From CALGFI01 sp036374435 (GTDB lineage Bacteria; Actinomycetota; UBA4738; HRBIN12): a stretch of 30,311 nucleotides of DNA. The position numbers and the translations under genes are program-made. Position 1 is the stretch's first letter. Every line of letters starts with the position of its first letter. A model generated the notes under the pieces. The model made no database searches, was not told where the DNA came from, and saw nothing but the letters and a program-made list of their open reading frames with translations. The stretch covers positions 1 through 30,311 of the forward strand of contig DASUTU010000067.1 of NCBI GenBank assembly GCA_036374435.1, in the 5' to 3' direction. Of this stretch, positions 21,781-29,694 are shown piece by piece.

Positions 21781-22785
21781 ATGGACTGGTACCGGTCGGC
21801 GGCGCGACAGGTCCTGTTCGCGCTCCCGCCCGAGGCGGCACACCGCGCCGCGCAGGTGTCGTTGGGGCTGCCGCTCCCGTGGGAGCGACTGGGGAGGCCC
21901 GACGACGATCCGGTCCTCGCCACGACGTTCGCCGGGATCCCGCTCGCCAACCCCATCGGGCTCGCCGCGGGGTTCGACAAGACCGGCCGGCGCCTCGATG
22001 CGCTCGGGCGGCTGGGGTTCGGCTTCGTCACCGGCGGCACGTTCACGCGGCGTCCGCGACGAGGAAACCCCAAGCCGCGGATCGTCCGTTACCGGGCTCG
22101 GGAGTCCCTCGTCAACGCCATGGGGCTGCCCAACCCCGGCGCGGAGGCGGCCGCGGCGACGTTGGCACGGACGGCCCGGACCGCGCCCCGGTTCGCGAGC
22201 ATCGGGGACGAAGATCTGGCTGACGCGCTCGAGACGCACGCCATGCTCGAGCCCTTCGTCGACGCGGTCGAGCTCAACGCGAGCTGTCCCAACGTGGCCT
22301 GGGGGCGGGACCGAGACGACGAGACGCACCTGGCGACCCTGGTCCGCGCGCTCGGCGAGCGGCGGTCCACCCCCTTGATGGTCAAGCTCGCGCCGTTCCG
22401 CACGGACCGCGAACGAGAGGCGGTCCTCTCGATGGCGCGCATCGCGGTCGAGGCCGGGGCCGACGCCCTCACGGGTTCGAACACGCGACCGGTGGCCGAG
22501 CACCGCCTGTCCACCGGTCGGGGCGGGCTGTCGGGCCGGGCATTGCGCTCTGACACGCCGAGGATCGTCCGCGAGGTCGCGGAGGCGATCGACCACGCCG
22601 TTCCGATCGCTGCGTGCGGTGGCGTGGGCTCGCCGGCGGACGTTCGGGCGTGCCTGGACGCGGGGGCGTCCGTCGTCCAGGTCTACACGGCGCTCATCTA
22701 CCGGGGGCCGGCGCTGGTCGGGGAGCTCACCTCCGGTCTGGCCGTCCGCGCCCACGAACGCCGACCGATCTCGACGGCAGGGTAG
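21781..22785 (+). CDS. pyrD: Dihydroorotate dehydrogenase, class 2-like
   Basis: A 334-residue FMN barrel that oxidises dihydroorotate to orotate. The short N-terminal helical part (YRSAARQVLFALPPEAAHRA) and NPIGLAAGFDKTG (57-69), GNPKPR (95-100) and NAMGLPNPG (112-120) match class 2, the membrane-associated quinone-linked form. But the catalytic base position, Ser in class 2 (N-x-S-S-P-N), reads NASCPN (166-171) with Cys169, as in class 1. The FMN-phosphate part GLSGRAL and AACGGVGS are normal. The start is the ATG after the shared -10. A lipoprotein gene follows after 4 bases. Confidence 0.92.
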   Translation: MDWYRSAARQVLFALPPEAAHRAAQVSLGLPLPWERLGRPDDDPVLATTFAGIPLANPIGLAAGFDKTGRRLDALGRLGFGFVTGGTFTRRPRRGNPKPRIVRYRARESLVNAMGLPNPGAEAAAATLARTARTAPRFASIGDEDLADALETHAMLEPFVDAVELNASCPNVAWGRDRDDETHLATLVRALGERRSTPLMVKLAPFRTDREREAVLSMARIAVEAGADALTGSNTRPVAEHRLSTGRGGLSGRALRSDTPRIVREVAEAIDHAVPIAACGGVGSPADVRACLDAGASVVQVYTALIYRGPALVGELTSGLAVRAHERRPISTAG

Positions 22786-22789
22786 GGCC

Positions 22790-23998
22790 ATGCGTCGGGC
22801 GGTCGCCGCCGCGTTCGCCGGCCTCCTGGTGACGGCCTCGTGTGGGGCCGACGAGGAGCCCGAGCCGGTGATCGAGCCGATCCGGCCGGCCGTCGAGTTC
22901 GACTCGATCGGCGACCTCGAGACCGAGCTCAGCCTGATCGCGTTCGCCGGCTACGTGGAGGACGGGTCGAGCGATCCGGAGTTCGATTGGGTCACCGAGT
23001 TCCAGCGACAGACCGGGTGCGCCGTTCGCGTCCGCTACGTCGACACCGGAGAGGAGGCGGTGGCGCTGCTCGGCCGGGGGAGCGGCGACTACGACGGGGC
23101 AACCGTCCCCGGCGACGCCGCGGGCGAGCTCATCACCTCACGTCGCGTCGCGGCGGTCGACCCGGAGCTGTTCTCGGGATGGAGCGGGATCATGGCCCCG
23201 CTCCGAGGGGACAACGCGGCCCATTACACGGCCGACGGCTTCGTCTACGGCGTTCCCGCGCTCTACGGGCCGAACCTGCTCCTGTACGACACGAAGCAGG
23301 TGGACCCTGCGCCGACGAGCTGGGACGTCGTCTTCGAGCCCGACACGCCGTACGCGGGAAGGATCGCGATGTTCGACTCCCCGATGTCGATCGCCCAGGC
23401 CGCCCTGTACCTCGCGGAGCACCAGCCCGGGCTCGGCATCGAGGATCCCTACGCGCTCACAGCCGATCAGCTCGACGCCGTCACCGCGCTGCTCGAGGAC
23501 CAACAGGAGCGCGTCGGCGTGTACTGGCGGCTGCTCACCGACTCGATCGACGGGTTCCGAGAGCGAGACGCCGTGGTCGGCATGGGGTGGCCGATCGCGC
23601 TCAGCCTGCTGGAGCTCGACCACCCCATCGACGCGGCCGAGCCGGCCGAGGGGACGACGGGCTGGGCCGACACCTGGATGATGGCCGCGGACGCCCCGCA
23701 CCCCAACTGCATGTTGCGATGGATGTCGTGGACCCTCACGGCGGAGGTCCAGGCCGACCTCGCGTTCTGGTACGGGGGCGCCCCGGTGAACGACGACGCC
23801 TGCGACCTGATCCGGGAGCAGCTGGGGCGGTTCTCCGACATCGTCGACGGGCCCCGGTTCGGGCACTGCGGGGACGAGGACTATCTCGCCTCGCTGGCGC
23901 TATGGCGGATGCCGACGGTGGACTGTCGCGATGCCCGGGGCCGGAGCTGCACCGGCCTTCCCGCGTGGCGGCTGCGGTGGAGCACGATCCGGGAGTGA
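22790..23998 (+). CDS. Extracellular solute-binding lipoprotein (PotD-like)
   Basis: A 402-residue substrate-binding protein. It begins with a lipoprotein signal peptide: MRRA, hydrophobic core, lipobox VTASC with lipidated Cys18. The rest resembles polyamine/iron-type binding proteins (GVPALYGPNLLLYDTKQV, then a mature acidic domain with several Cys toward the C-terminus). The ligand is not identifiable. No permease or ATPase gene is nearby, so it is an orphan or its partners lie elsewhere. It starts 4 bases after the pyrD stop, which suggests co-transcription with pyrD. Confidence 0.82.
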   Translation: MRRAVAAAFAGLLVTASCGADEEPEPVIEPIRPAVEFDSIGDLETELSLIAFAGYVEDGSSDPEFDWVTEFQRQTGCAVRVRYVDTGEEAVALLGRGSGDYDGATVPGDAAGELITSRRVAAVDPELFSGWSGIMAPLRGDNAAHYTADGFVYGVPALYGPNLLLYDTKQVDPAPTSWDVVFEPDTPYAGRIAMFDSPMSIAQAALYLAEHQPGLGIEDPYALTADQLDAVTALLEDQQERVGVYWRLLTDSIDGFRERDAVVGMGWPIALSLLELDHPIDAAEPAEGTTGWADTWMMAADAPHPNCMLRWMSWTLTAEVQADLAFWYGGAPVNDDACDLIREQLGRFSDIVDGPRFGHCGDEDYLASLALWRMPTVDCRDARGRSCTGLPAWRLRWSTIRE

Positions 23999-24017
23999 GG
24001 CCGGCCCCGACGGAGCG

Positions 24018-24494
24018 TTACAGGTACTGGCCGCGCAGGTCCGGCGAGGACGGGCCCTCTTGTTGCCCCGCGGGGAGGCCGCGCCGCCGAAGCTCCTCGA
24101 ACTGGGCGCGCGCGGCCTGCTGCTGCGCGAACAGCGCGGCCTGGATCCCGTGGAACAACCCCTCGAGCCAGCCGACGAGCTGGGCCTGCGCGATCCGGAT
24201 CTCGGATTCGGTCGGCACCCCCTCCATCGGCGGGGCAAGCGCCTCGAGCTCGTCGCGCAGGTCGCTCGACAGGACCTCGGCGAGCTCTCCCAGCGATCGC
24301 TCGTAGATCTGGCGGAGCCGGACCCGTCCCGGCTCGTCGAGGGAGGCCTGGCGCGTGTCCTCCAGGAGCTCACGGACCATGCTGGCGATTCGGAGAAGCT
24401 TGGCGGGCTGGGTGATGGCCTCCTGGGGCCGGTCGTCGCCTTCGGTCTCGGCATCGGTCTGAGCGGCGTGCGGGGTCGTTATCGGCTCGTCCAT
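24018..24494 (-). CDS. bpa: Bacterial proteasome activator Bpa (PafE)
   Basis: A 158-residue DUF2587 protein matching Bpa/PafE (Rv3780 in Mycobacterium tuberculosis), an ATP-independent ring that opens the 20S proteasome gate. The helical core has the block IRIAQAQLVGWLEGLFHGIQ and the C-terminus ends in GQYL, the HbYX-like tail by which Bpa docks on the proteasome. The N-terminal 30 residues are acidic and probably disordered. ATG 24494 has a TACGGT box 6 bases upstream, inside the 35-base gap after the M20 gene, so it may have its own leaderless promoter. No proteasome subunit genes are in the window. Confidence 0.92.
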   Translation of the reverse strand: MDEPITTPHAAQTDAETEGDDRPQEAITQPAKLLRIASMVRELLEDTRQASLDEPGRVRLRQIYERSLGELAEVLSSDLRDELEALAPPMEGVPTESEIRIAQAQLVGWLEGLFHGIQAALFAQQQAARAQFEELRRRGLPAGQQEGPSSPDLRGQYL

Positions 24495-24500
24495 GGTTCC

Positions 24501-24506
24501 ACCGTA
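24501..24506 (-). promoter_or_regulatory. Putative -10 box (TACGGT), leaderless bpa
   Basis: TACGGT-GGAACC-ATG on the minus strand, a 6-base gap to ATG 24494. It lies between the M20 stop and bpa. Confidence 0.45.
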
Positions 24507-24529
24507 ACAGTCGTGTCGAAGCCGGCGGA

Positions 24530-25876
24530 TCACCCCGCGGCGAGCTCGGCGAACCAGACGGCCTCGGCCAGAGCGGACCGCTCGAGGTCCCCGAGGTCCA
24601 CGCTCTCGTCGATCGAGTGGTACTGGCTCCGGTGGTCGGACGCGCCGTAGATGAGGATCTCCGCGCCCGGAAATGCCTGGGCCAGCACCGGGACGAGCGG
24701 GATCGAGCCGCCGCTGCCGCTCTCGACGGGATCGCGGCCGTAGACGTGGGCCATGGCCCGGCGCATCGCCGCGGCGCCGGGGCCGTCCGTGGGCAGCCGC
24801 AGCCCGCGACCGGCCGAGCCGCGGTCCACCTCGACCTCGACGCCCCACGTCGCGCGCTCCCGCAGATGACGAGACAGGAGGTCGAGGGCCACCTCCTCAT
24901 CCTGCTCGGGTGCGATGCGCAGGCTCACCTTCGCGCTCGCCACCGGAACGAGCTGGTTCGAGGCCTCTCGGACGCCCGGGGCGTCGATGCCGAGCACCGA
25001 CACCGCCGGCCGCGACCACAGGCGGTCGGCGATCGGGCCCGAACCGATCAGCCGCACGCCGGGGCGGAGCGGGACCTCCTCGCGAAGCTCCTCCTCGGAC
25101 ATCTGGACCCCCCGCCACGGGGACCCGGCGAGCCCCTCGATGGCCACGTTGCCCTCGTCGTCGTGCAGGCTCGCCAGGATCCTGGCGAGCGCGGTGAGCG
25201 CGTCGGGGACCGCCCCGCCGAAGCTGCCGGAATGCACCGCGAGGTCGAGCGCGCGAACCGTCACCCGGCAGTCCACGACGCCGCGGATGCTCGAGTCGAG
25301 GGCGGGGACGCCGGTTCTCCAGTTGCCGCCGTCGGCGACACCGACCACGTCGGCCGCGAGCAGGTCGCGATGGCCGTCGATCAGGAACGGCAGGTGTTCG
25401 GTGCCCGCCTCCTCCTCGCCCTCGACCAGCACCTTTACCGTGGCCGGGGGCGAGCCTCCCCACGCTCGCAGCGCCGCTGCGTGCATCGCGATGCCGCACT
25501 TGTCGTCGGAGGTGCCGCGGCCGAACAGACGGCCGTCCCGCACGTCCGGCTCGAACGGCGGAGACGTCCACTCGTCCACCGGCCCCTCCGGCTGGACGTC
25601 GTGGTGCGCGTACAGCAGGACCGTGGGCGCGCCCGCCGGCCCTCGGACCTCGCCGTACACCGCCGGGTGCTCCACGCCGTCGGGCAGCTCGATCAGCCGG
25701 ACGCCGGTGTACCCGGCGCCGTCGAGGATCTCGGCGGTGGCCTCGGCCGAGGCGCGGACGGGGGCGCCGTCGTAGCCGGGGAAGGCGATCGAGGGGATCC
25801 GGACCAGGCGCGAGAGCTCCTCGACCGTTCGAGGCAGGTCGTCGGAGACGGCCGCGCGCAGGTCCTCAGGGGTCAT
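24530..25876 (-). CDS. M20-family metallo-dipeptidase/deacylase
   Basis: A 448-residue di-zinc peptidase of clan MH. Ligands by motif: His92 in YAHHDVQP, bridging Asp124 in GRGTSDDK, the Glu pair in EGEEEAG (152-158), Asp182 in VADGGNW and His420 in SQYHSID. The insert domain around 190-310 with AVHSGSFGG is the dimerisation lid. The form with SDDK and EEEAGTEH is typical of the CNDP-like (carnosinase) dipeptidases. Substrate unknown. ATG 25876 has TATTGT 10 bases upstream and no Shine-Dalgarno. Followed on the same strand by bpa. Confidence 0.92.
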   Translation of the reverse strand: MTPEDLRAAVSDDLPRTVEELSRLVRIPSIAFPGYDGAPVRASAEATAEILDGAGYTGVRLIELPDGVEHPAVYGEVRGPAGAPTVLLYAHHDVQPEGPVDEWTSPPFEPDVRDGRLFGRGTSDDKCGIAMHAAALRAWGGSPPATVKVLVEGEEEAGTEHLPFLIDGHRDLLAADVVGVADGGNWRTGVPALDSSIRGVVDCRVTVRALDLAVHSGSFGGAVPDALTALARILASLHDDEGNVAIEGLAGSPWRGVQMSEEELREEVPLRPGVRLIGSGPIADRLWSRPAVSVLGIDAPGVREASNQLVPVASAKVSLRIAPEQDEEVALDLLSRHLRERATWGVEVEVDRGSAGRGLRLPTDGPGAAAMRRAMAHVYGRDPVESGSGGSIPLVPVLAQAFPGAEILIYGASDHRSQYHSIDESVDLGDLERSALAEAVWFAELAAG

Positions 25877-25886
25877 TCGGCCGCGA

Positions 25887-25892
25887 ACAATA
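25887..25892 (-). promoter_or_regulatory. Putative -10 box (TATTGT), M20 gene
   Basis: TATTGT on the minus strand ends 10 bases before ATG 25876; the leader would be very short. The 113-base gap to osmC holds no other clear signal except that gene's Shine-Dalgarno. Confidence 0.35.
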
Positions 25893-25989
25893 CCAGCGGG
25901 CGGGGCCTTCGGCCGTCACGGGTCGGGTCGTTCGCCGGGGTCCGCTCGCGTTCCGGGCGCCGAGGCTTGGAGAGACCGAGGAGGATCAC

Positions 25990-26403
25990 ATGACGAGCCT
26001 GAGCGTCACGGTGGAAGGGGGCGACCGCTACCGGATCGCGATCCGCGGCCACGAGGTCCAGGTCGACCAGCCCGTCTCCGACGGCGGCGACGACACGGCG
26101 CCCACTCCTACCGAGCTGTTCGTGGCGGGGCTGGCCTCGTGCGTCGCGTTCTACGGCGGCCGGTACCTGCGCCGGCACGACCTCCCGTCGAACGGGTTCG
26201 AGGTGGACTGTTCGTTCTGGATGGCCGACGACCGACCCGCCCGCGTCCGATCGATCCGCATGGACGTGCACCTGCCGGCCGGGTTCCCGGACGAGCGTCG
26301 CGAGGCGTTCCTGGCGGTGATGCGGCACTGCACGGTGCACAACTCCCTGTCGCTGAAACCGGACGTCGCGATCGCTCTCGCCGCCGAGCCGCAAGCGGCC
26401 TAG
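25990..26403 (+). CDS. OsmC-family peroxiredoxin
   Basis: A 137-residue OsmC/Ohr-like protein. The two redox Cys are Cys51 (GLASCVAF) and Cys114 (MRHCTVHNSL), the pair that reduces organic hydroperoxides in the family; TPTELFVAGLASC is the usual helix. It would act as a cytoplasmic dimer. The ATG at 25990 has the strong Shine-Dalgarno GAGGAGG (25978-25984) 5 bases upstream, in contrast to its leaderless neighbours. It may connect to the same thiol-stress theme as SigR, but no SigR-type promoter was seen. Confidence 0.9.
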   Translation: MTSLSVTVEGGDRYRIAIRGHEVQVDQPVSDGGDDTAPTPTELFVAGLASCVAFYGGRYLRRHDLPSNGFEVDCSFWMADDRPARVRSIRMDVHLPAGFPDERREAFLAVMRHCTVHNSLSLKPDVAIALAAEPQAA

Positions 26404-26414
26404 GCCCGGCGCGT

Positions 26415-26942
26415 TCAGCCGAGGTCCCTCGGCGCGGTGAAGGACTCGAGCCGCGCCGTGGCTCGGTCCAGGTCTCTCCACGCGCCGTCGACCGCGAACA
26501 GCGCGAGCGCCCCGGTGGGGAACTTCTCGCGGATCCGGGCCGCGTCGCCCATCCGAGCCGGACCCGCCAGCTCGGTCGCCAGGTCCTGCACCCCGGGGTT
26601 GTGGCCGATCAGGAGCCCGGACCGGACACCCTCGTCGACTTCCCGGAGCCGCCCCAGCAGGTCGTCCTCGCCCGCCGCGTACAGGCGTTCCTCGATGGCG
26701 ACCTCGGCGCCGGCGAGCCCCAGCCGCTCGAGGGTCTCTCGCGTCCGCCGGGACGAGGAGCAGAGCACTAGGTCCGGCACGAGTCCGCGGGTTCGCAGGT
26801 GCGTGCCCATCACGTCGGCGGCCCGCCGTCCCCGCTTGGTCAGAGGCCGATCGTGGTCCGGGCGCGAAGCGTCGTCCCAGCTCGACTTGGCGTGGCGAAG
26901 CAGCAGCAGCCGATGTGACGTGGGGGACGCCCGCTCGGTCAT
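26415..26942 (-). CDS. SixA-type phosphohistidine phosphatase (histidine phosphatase superfamily)
   Basis: A 175-residue histidine phosphatase. The catalytic motif is LLRHAKSSW with nucleophile His17, and the second catalytic His114 lies in LLIGHNPGVQDL. SixA removes phosphate from histidine in phosphotransfer proteins (HPt or PTS), but the superfamily is broad. ATG 26942 has no Shine-Dalgarno. It lies 6 bases after the last base of tRNA-Arg(CCG) on the same strand, so it is likely read from the tRNA promoter and released by tRNA 3' processing. Converges on osmC with an 11-base gap. Confidence 0.85.
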   Translation of the reverse strand: MTERASPTSHRLLLLRHAKSSWDDASRPDHDRPLTKRGRRAADVMGTHLRTRGLVPDLVLCSSSRRTRETLERLGLAGAEVAIEERLYAAGEDDLLGRLREVDEGVRSGLLIGHNPGVQDLATELAGPARMGDAARIREKFPTGALALFAVDGAWRDLDRATARLESFTAPRDLG

Positions 26943-26948
26943 CGAAGG

Positions 26949-27020
<72 letters not shown>

Positions 27021-27030
27021 TTCGCGATCG

Positions 27031-27036
27031 AGTCTA
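27031..27036 (-). promoter_or_regulatory. Putative -10 box (TAGACT), tRNA-Arg promoter
   Basis: TAGACT on the minus strand ends 10 bases before the first tRNA base (27020), a normal distance for a transcript with a short 5' leader trimmed by RNase P. No -35 consensus found. Confidence 0.4.
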
Positions 27037-27061
27037 ACAATCGCTCCAGCACGGGCGGACC

Positions 27062-27067
27062 TATGCT
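27062..27067 (+). promoter_or_regulatory. Putative -10 box (TATGCT), leaderless response regulator
   Basis: TATGCT-GCCTCG-GTG, a 6-base gap to GTG 27074, and no Shine-Dalgarno. Confidence 0.5.
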
Positions 27068-27073
27068 GCCTCG

Positions 27074-27454
27074 GTGAGCGCCCCGCTGGTGCTGCTCGTC
27101 GACGACGAACCCGTGCTCCTCCGACTGCTCGAGATCAACCTGCGCACCGCCGGCTTCGAGGTGCGAACCGCTTCGAACGGTGCGGCCGCGGTGGAGGCGG
27201 CCACGGCCGAACGCCCGGACGTCGTGGTGCTCGATCTCGGGCTTCCCGACCGGGGCGGCTGGGAGACGCTCCGGCGGCTCCGCGCCTTCGCCGGGGTGAC
27301 GGAGGCACCGGTCATCGTCCTGTCCGGCCTGGATCGGGACGCCGCGGGGGTCCCCGGCTACGCTGCTGGCGTGCACGCGTTCCTCGTCAAACCCGTCGAC
27401 CCCGCCGACCTCGTCGAGACGATCCGCCGCGCGTTGGCCGAACGGGACGGTTGA
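27074..27454 (+). CDS. Single-domain response regulator (receiver only)
   Basis: A 126-residue CheY-like receiver. The acidic pocket is Asp10/Asp11, the phosphoacceptor Asp54 (VVLDLGLPD), the switch Ser84 and the conserved Lys106 (FLVKPVDP). There is no output domain, so it must act by protein contact or as a relay. No histidine kinase is in the window; the SixA-type phosphatase across the tRNA is the only other phosphotransfer-related gene nearby. GTG 27074 is supported by the leaderless -10 box. argS follows after 18 bases and is probably read from the same promoter. Confidence 0.93.
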   Translation: MSAPLVLLVDDEPVLLRLLEINLRTAGFEVRTASNGAAAVEAATAERPDVVVLDLGLPDRGGWETLRRLRAFAGVTEAPVIVLSGLDRDAAGVPGYAAGVHAFLVKPVDPADLVETIRRALAERDG

Positions 27455-27472
27455 TCTCCCCCGGACCGTGTG

Positions 27473-29137
27473 ATGATTGAACAACGGCTCGCGGAGCTCC
27501 TGCGTTCGGCGCTCGATGCGTCGGGGATCCTCGTCGATGGCCCGCCGCCGGAAATCGTGGTGGAGAAGCCGCGCGTGAAGGAGCACGGCGACTTCTCCAC
27601 GAACCTGGCCCTGGCGCTCTCCACAAGCGTCGGCAAGCCCGCCCGCGAGATCGCGGAGATCCTGCGGGACGCCCTCCCGCCCTCGGGCCTGATCCGCGAA
27701 GCCGAGGTGGCCGGTCCGGGTTTCCTGAACCTCCGGCTCTCGGACACGTGGCTCCAGGACGCGCTGCGTGAGGCCGCGCAGCGGGCGGACGCCTACGGAC
27801 GGGGCGAGCCGACCGGCCGGCGGGTGCAGGTGGAGTTCGTCAGCGCCAACCCGAACGGGCCCCTCACCATCGGACACGCGCGGAACGCGGCGATCGGCGA
27901 CGCCATCGCCCGGCTGCTCGCCTTCACCGGGTGGGAGGTCGAACGCGAGTACTACTTCAACGACGCCGGCGGGCAGATGGACCGCTTCGGGGCGAGCGTG
28001 GAGGCGCGATACCTGCAGCTGCTCGGCCGCGATGCCGACGTGCCCGAGGACGGGTACCGGGGCGAATACGTGAAGCACTACGCGCGTGACGTCCTCGAGC
28101 GGGAAGGCCCCGGCCTGGCCGACCTCGCCCCGGAGGAACGCCTGACCCGCCTGCGCGACGAGGGCATCGCACGGGCCATGGCGTCGATCCGCGCGACCCT
28201 CGAACGGTTGGGGGTGACGATGGACGTCTACTTCTCGGAGTCCGAGTTGGCCCGCCGCGGCGAGATCGCCGAGGCCGTGGAGCGGCTGCGAGCCTCCGGG
28301 CACGCGTACGAAGCCGAGGGCGCGATCTGGTTCCGCTCGACCGCGTTCGGCGACGACAAGGACCGGGTGCTCGTCCGGTCCGACGGACGCCACACGTATT
28401 TCGGAGCGGACTGCGCCTACGTCGTGGACAAGTTCGCTCGCGGCTTCGACCACGCCATCTACGTCTGGGGAGCCGACCACCACGGCGACGTGGTGCGGGT
28501 CCGGGGGGCGGCCGAGGCGCTCGGGTTCGATCAGGCCGCGGTCGAGATCGTCCTGTACCAGTTCGTCTCGTTCCTGCGCGGCGACGAACCGGTCGCCATG
28601 AGCACGCGCGCCGGCGAGTTCGTCACGCTCGACGAGTTGATCGACGAGGTCGGATCCGACGCCGCGCGGTTCCACCTGTTGATGTTCAGCCCCGACTCGG
28701 CCATCACGTTCGACATCGAGGCCGTGAAACGGCAGTCGATGGACAACCCCGTCTACTACGTCCAGTACGGCCACGCCCGGATCGCCTCGATCCTGCGCAA
28801 GGCGGCCGAACGCGGCGTCGAGCTCCGGCCCATCGGGGAGGCCGACCTAACGCTGCTGACCCACGAGGCCGAGCTCGACCTCCTTCGCGCGGTGGCCGAC
28901 GTCCCGGGGGAGATCGCCCGCGCCGCCGAGCTGCGCGCGCCCCACCGTCTCACGCACGCCGCCCAGGATCTGGCGGGCCGGTTCCACCGCTTCTACACGG
29001 ACTGCCCCGTGTTGTCGGACGACGACGCCCTGACGCAAGCGCGCTTGTGTCTGTGCGTCGGCGCGAAGCAGGCCATCGCGAACCTGCTCGGGCTCCTCGG
29101 GGTGAGCGCCCCCGAGTGGATGGAGCGTTCGGATTGA
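27473..29137 (+). CDS. argS: Arginyl-tRNA synthetase
   Basis: A 554-residue class I aminoacyl-tRNA synthetase. The N-terminal Add-1 domain has EHGDFSTNLAL (37-47); the HIGH motif is SANPNGPLTIGHAR (124-137); the KMSK region is degenerate, MSTRAG (376-381), as in many ArgRS, which use tRNA for activation; the DALR anticodon-binding domain takes the C-terminal third (from YVQYGHARI). ATG 27473 is taken; GTG 27470 is one codon longer. tRNA-Arg(CCG) lies 450 bases away on the other strand. The next gene overlaps its stop by 4 bases (TTGA). Confidence 0.97.
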   Translation: MIEQRLAELLRSALDASGILVDGPPPEIVVEKPRVKEHGDFSTNLALALSTSVGKPAREIAEILRDALPPSGLIREAEVAGPGFLNLRLSDTWLQDALREAAQRADAYGRGEPTGRRVQVEFVSANPNGPLTIGHARNAAIGDAIARLLAFTGWEVEREYYFNDAGGQMDRFGASVEARYLQLLGRDADVPEDGYRGEYVKHYARDVLEREGPGLADLAPEERLTRLRDEGIARAMASIRATLERLGVTMDVYFSESELARRGEIAEAVERLRASGHAYEAEGAIWFRSTAFGDDKDRVLVRSDGRHTYFGADCAYVVDKFARGFDHAIYVWGADHHGDVVRVRGAAEALGFDQAAVEIVLYQFVSFLRGDEPVAMSTRAGEFVTLDELIDEVGSDAARFHLLMFSPDSAITFDIEAVKRQSMDNPVYYVQYGHARIASILRKAAERGVELRPIGEADLTLLTHEAELDLLRAVADVPGEIARAAELRAPHRLTHAAQDLAGRFHRFYTDCPVLSDDDALTQARLCLCVGAKQAIANLLGLLGVSAPEWMERSD

Positions 29138-29694
29138 CCGAGACCGTTCCGCGCGAGGGCGGGAGCTCCCGGGCCGGCCGGCCTGGCATCACCGTTCGTC
29201 CGGCCCGGCCCCGCGACGCCGCATCCTTCCTCGCCGCCTACCAGAGCGTCGCCGACGAACGTCTCTTCATCCAGACCGAGCGGGTGACCCGATCGGTCCG
29301 CTCCTACCGGCGGCAGTTCCGGCGCCCCTGGGACGAACGCGCCGCGCACCTGCTGGCACTGGACGGCGACCGGGTGGTGGGGAGCCTGTCCATCCGGCGA
29401 GACGACCACCCCGCCGTGCACCACGTGGCGACCTTCGGCATGTTCGTCGTGGCGAGCCACCGCTCTCACGGGATCGGCAGCGCGCTGGTGGAGGCCGCGC
29501 TCGATTGGGCGCGCCGGTTCGGCGTCGAACGGATCGAGCTCACCGTGTACCCGCACAACGAGGCGGCGATCACCCTGTATCGGAAGTTCGGCTTCGTGGA
29601 GGAGGGCCGGCTCGTCCGCCACGCGAAGAAGTCCTACGGTTACGAGGACGAGATCCTGATGGCGCTGTGGATCGGGCCGGCGGAGGTCGCGTGA
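29134..29694 (+). CDS. GNAT-family N-acetyltransferase (RimI-like)
   Basis: A 186-residue acetyltransferase. The first 25 residues are a linker-like tail; the GNAT fold follows, with ATFGMFVVASHRSHGIGSAL as the acetyl-CoA motif (R/H-x-x-G-I-G) and VYPHNEAAITLYRKFGFVEEG as the C-terminal motif typical of RimI-like enzymes. The acceptor is unknown. TTG 29134 overlaps the argS stop and has GGAG 8 bases upstream. The hom start overlaps its stop (GTGA), so argS, this gene and hom are coupled. It stands where lysA is found in many actinobacteria. Confidence 0.88.
   Translation: MTETVPREGGSSRAGRPGITVRPARPRDAASFLAAYQSVADERLFIQTERVTRSVRSYRRQFRRPWDERAAHLLALDGDRVVGSLSIRRDDHPAVHHVATFGMFVVASHRSHGIGSALVEAALDWARRFGVERIELTVYPHNEAAITLYRKFGFVEEGRLVRHAKKSYGYEDEILMALWIGPAEVA

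Noticed and set aside
28596..28616. Broken argS because KMSKS is missing
   Set aside because: Many arginyl-tRNA synthetases naturally lack the canonical KMSKS; the frame is intact and the other motifs are normal.
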